From Utricularia gibba (Eukaryota > Streptophyta > Magnoliopsida > Lamiales > Lentibulariaceae), in contig NEEC01000018.1 in NCBI GenBank assembly GCA_002189035.1, forward strand, positions 1,798,001 to 1,862,000: DNA of 64,000 nt. Direction: 5' to 3'. The notes under the pieces are model-generated. The model saw only the letters and a list, made by a program, of their open reading frames with translations. It searched no databases and was not told where the DNA came from. Below, in pieces: positions 60,275 through 64,000 of the stretch; the stretch's first letter is position 1; the number at the start of each line of letters is the position of its first letter. Position numbers and translations under genes: made by a program.

Positions 60275-61139
60275 ATGTCGAGCTCGTGGGCACAAGCGTT
60301 GGTTAAAATCTCGCCGTACACCTTCTCCGCCATCGGAATCGCTATCTCCATCGGAGTTTCGGTCCTCGGCGCGGCATGGTATCGTTCATCTCTGGTCGTT
60401 TTTGCTGCTTTGCGTCGTTGCGCGGATTGATCATTAGATGCAGTTGCTTGACTGAACTGAATTTTGGTGCAAATATAGGGGAATTTATATTACTGGGAGT
60501 AGCTTGATTGGTGCTGCCATAAAAGCTCCCCGCATCACGTCTAAAAACCTAATCAGGTACCTTTTGATTGTTGGTACTTTCCTCAAATTTGTGGATATAC
60601 AGATCGGTAGTCGGTAAAAGTCGTGTTCTTCTTCATTATATAATGTTGAAAACTGCTTTTTTGTATAGTGTTAGGTATGAGTGTTTCTAAAATGAGGTAA
60701 GCTTGTTTCTTTGATTCCTTCAGTGTCATTTTTTGTGAGGCTGTGGCCATATATGGAGTCATAGTGGCGATCATTCTTCAAACTAAGCTCGAAAGCGTTC
60801 CAAAGTCACAGATTTACGACCCTGAGTCTCTCAGAGCAGGATATGCCATCTTTGCATCTGGAATAATAGTGGGTTTTGCGAACCTTGTTTGTGGGTAAAC
60901 AGTATTCTTCTCGCATCTTCAGTATCCGTTCCTGCGAAATACCTCGCTCATGTTTTTGGGCATCAACTAGGCTTTGTGTTGGGATCATTGGAAGCAGCTG
61001 TGCTTTGTCTGATGCACAAAATTCCTCCCTCTTCGTGAAGATCCTTGTCATCGAGATATTCGGAAGTGCACTTGGATTGTTTGGAGTCATTGTTGGCATT
61101 ATCATGTCTGCTCAAGCAAGCTGGCCATCCAAGGCTTGA
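60275..61139 (+). CDS. V-type proton ATPase 16-kDa proteolipid subunit c''
   Basis: Four exons: 60275-60378, 60479-60556, 60724-60894 and 60971-61139, totalling 174 codons with phase closed. The sequence [41 protein letters not shown] and [16 protein letters not shown], then [16 protein letters not shown] and [18 protein letters not shown], matches plant VHA-c''1/c''2. The proton-binding Glu is in the FCEAVAIYG helix. The subunit is part of the membrane Vo rotor of the vacuolar and trans-Golgi proton pump, which powers tonoplast transport. The N terminus ([11 protein letters not shown]) is a few residues shorter than in Arabidopsis. Start chosen at the first in-frame ATG after the site II motifs. 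Confidence 0.95.
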
Positions 61140-62271
61140 TGATGGCTCACCCCATTCTGTATGCTAAATCTTAAGCTTTTTTAATGACTTATATTCACAT
61201 CTTTCCTTCCATTGAGTGATCCCTAACTCTCTCTCCGATGTTCATTCATGTGCAACTAGGGACAATGGATCATGATGGAGATCTAGAGCCAACCAAAACT
61301 CAAAGCAATTCATTCGCCTGGTTGGTTGCCTCTACCTTTGCGCCTCTGCGAATCAATTTTTACCACTCCTGAGTCCTCAATTCAACGATCAGCAGTCTGC
61401 TTGATTATATTGTTTGAGTTGCATGAACTGTTGTGTTGTATATTTCCATCTTTCTTGTAGAAAGTAGAAACCCGAGGTTTATTTTCATCCTTCATCCGTA
61501 TACATGACACTAAACCGTGACCAGTTGTCTGCTTGGTTATGTGATTTGATACATGAAACTTTTATGCATCGACATGCTCTAAAATTAATTTTTCTAGTCA
61601 CTCACACCAGAAGAGAGCCACCAAAAGATCACATTTTTCTAGTTCCAGAATCTTAATCCAGGGCAAGCTTCAACAAGAATTCGATAGCAAACAGAATCAG
61701 GCATACCCATCAGCACAGAACAACACAAGAGATCCGAATCAGCACAGAATCAAAAACTAAACCTCCATGAAAGGGTAGTCATGACTAGTGAATTCCCATA
61801 TTCCTTTAGATTCATAGTCCCTTTTCTTGAAGATGATCGAGGCATGTGGAGAACAGTTTTTCTGCTGTCCTGTGTCTTCTTTATACAAAATGGGTTCCCC
61901 TAACATGGCCTTGAAGATTGCATACAACAGCACAGAAATTCCCATGCAGAGCATAGAGCACGACAGGCCCTCTGTTATGAGTTGGGAACCAAGTAAGGAG
62001 TTCTTTCTTCTGAATCACTTTGGATCCTGTGCGAATTCAGGCGCCAGGGCTCTTAAACTGATAAAGATTCGATTTTTATTAAATTAGAATGTTATGAACT
62101 ATTCACCCATTCAATATTCTTAAAATATTTGGTAGGGTTTGGATAACGGGAACCGACTTAACATCCGTCTGCCCCAAATCGGAACCCTGCGTATCTCCGG
62201 TCCTCTTCCGGCGAATTCCTTCTGCCTTCCTTTTCAATTCCTGAAATCGGCTGCTCCAGTGATCCCTGAAG
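61140..62271. other. Intergenic region between VHA-c'' and SRP54
   Basis: About 1.1 kb. The left part is the VHA-c'' 3' UTR, the right part the SRP54 leader (from about 62150, GC-richer). A 65-residue minus-strand frame at 61757-61954 was considered and not accepted. Confidence 0.4.

Positions 62272-64000
<1,729 letters not shown>

Noticed and set aside
61757-61954. 65-codon minus-strand frame (MLCMGISVLLYAIFK...)
   Set aside because: Hydrophobic start is suggestive, but there is no family match and a competing frame is open over the same bases; too weak to call.

Overview
The window is gene-dense nuclear DNA of a flowering plant, most likely a eudicot. Genes are split by many short introns (GT-AG, with several GC-AG), intergenic DNA is AT-rich, and the gene families are plant-specific (IQD, CRM-domain, SPX-MFS phosphate transporter, plastidial pyruvate kinase, phytyl ester synthase, AHL, RLCK). 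No bacterial-type operon, CRISPR array, rRNA, tRNA or intact transposon was recognised. I placed exons by reading splice sites, checking that the codon phase closes, and comparing with family sequences known from memory. No search was run.

Layout. 0-9.5 kb: 3' end of a cinnamyl-alcohol-dehydrogenase-like gene (+), DEAD-box helicase RH10 (-), an AT-hook AHL protein (-), and a plastidial pyruvate kinase (+) divergent from AHL. 9.5-18.8 kb: a telo-box-rich leader and a single-exon membrane-anchored methyltransferase (+), peroxisomal Lon protease LON2 (-), and a 60-residue membrane protein (-). 18.8-26.3 kb: an RLCK-VII kinase (-), an LRR receptor pseudokinase (+) and cornichon (+). 26.3-35.5 kb: vacuolar phosphate transporter PHT5/VPT (-) and an IQD protein (+). 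35.5-47.1 kb: phytyl ester synthase (+), ribosomal protein eL37 (-) divergent from a DDX11/CHL1 helicase (+), and a plant-specific protein of unknown function (+). 47.1-64 kb: CFM3-type chloroplast splicing factor (+), a broken thionin-like gene (-), NatA auxiliary subunit NAA15 (+), V-ATPase subunit c'' (+), and the 5' two thirds of SRP54 (+).

The genes are mostly unrelated housekeeping functions: rRNA processing, translation, N-terminal acetylation, secretory targeting and trafficking, plastid metabolism and RNA splicing, peroxisomal proteolysis, vacuolar pH and phosphate. A few are signalling genes. They do not form a pathway. Several promoters carry site II (TGGGCY) and telo-box motifs typical of growth-linked plant genes.

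The most notable pattern is a series of single-base reading-frame breaks in otherwise well-conserved genes: AHL twice, LON2, the RLCK, the LRR-RLK and NAA15, plus a CFM3 microsatellite and the thionin-like gene. Most sit in homopolymers. Exon-length arithmetic shows that one base corrects each of the first six. Unpolished-assembly error is the simplest reading, but real null alleles are possible. Five GC-AG introns are also well supported. I found no convincing undescribed multi-gene system.
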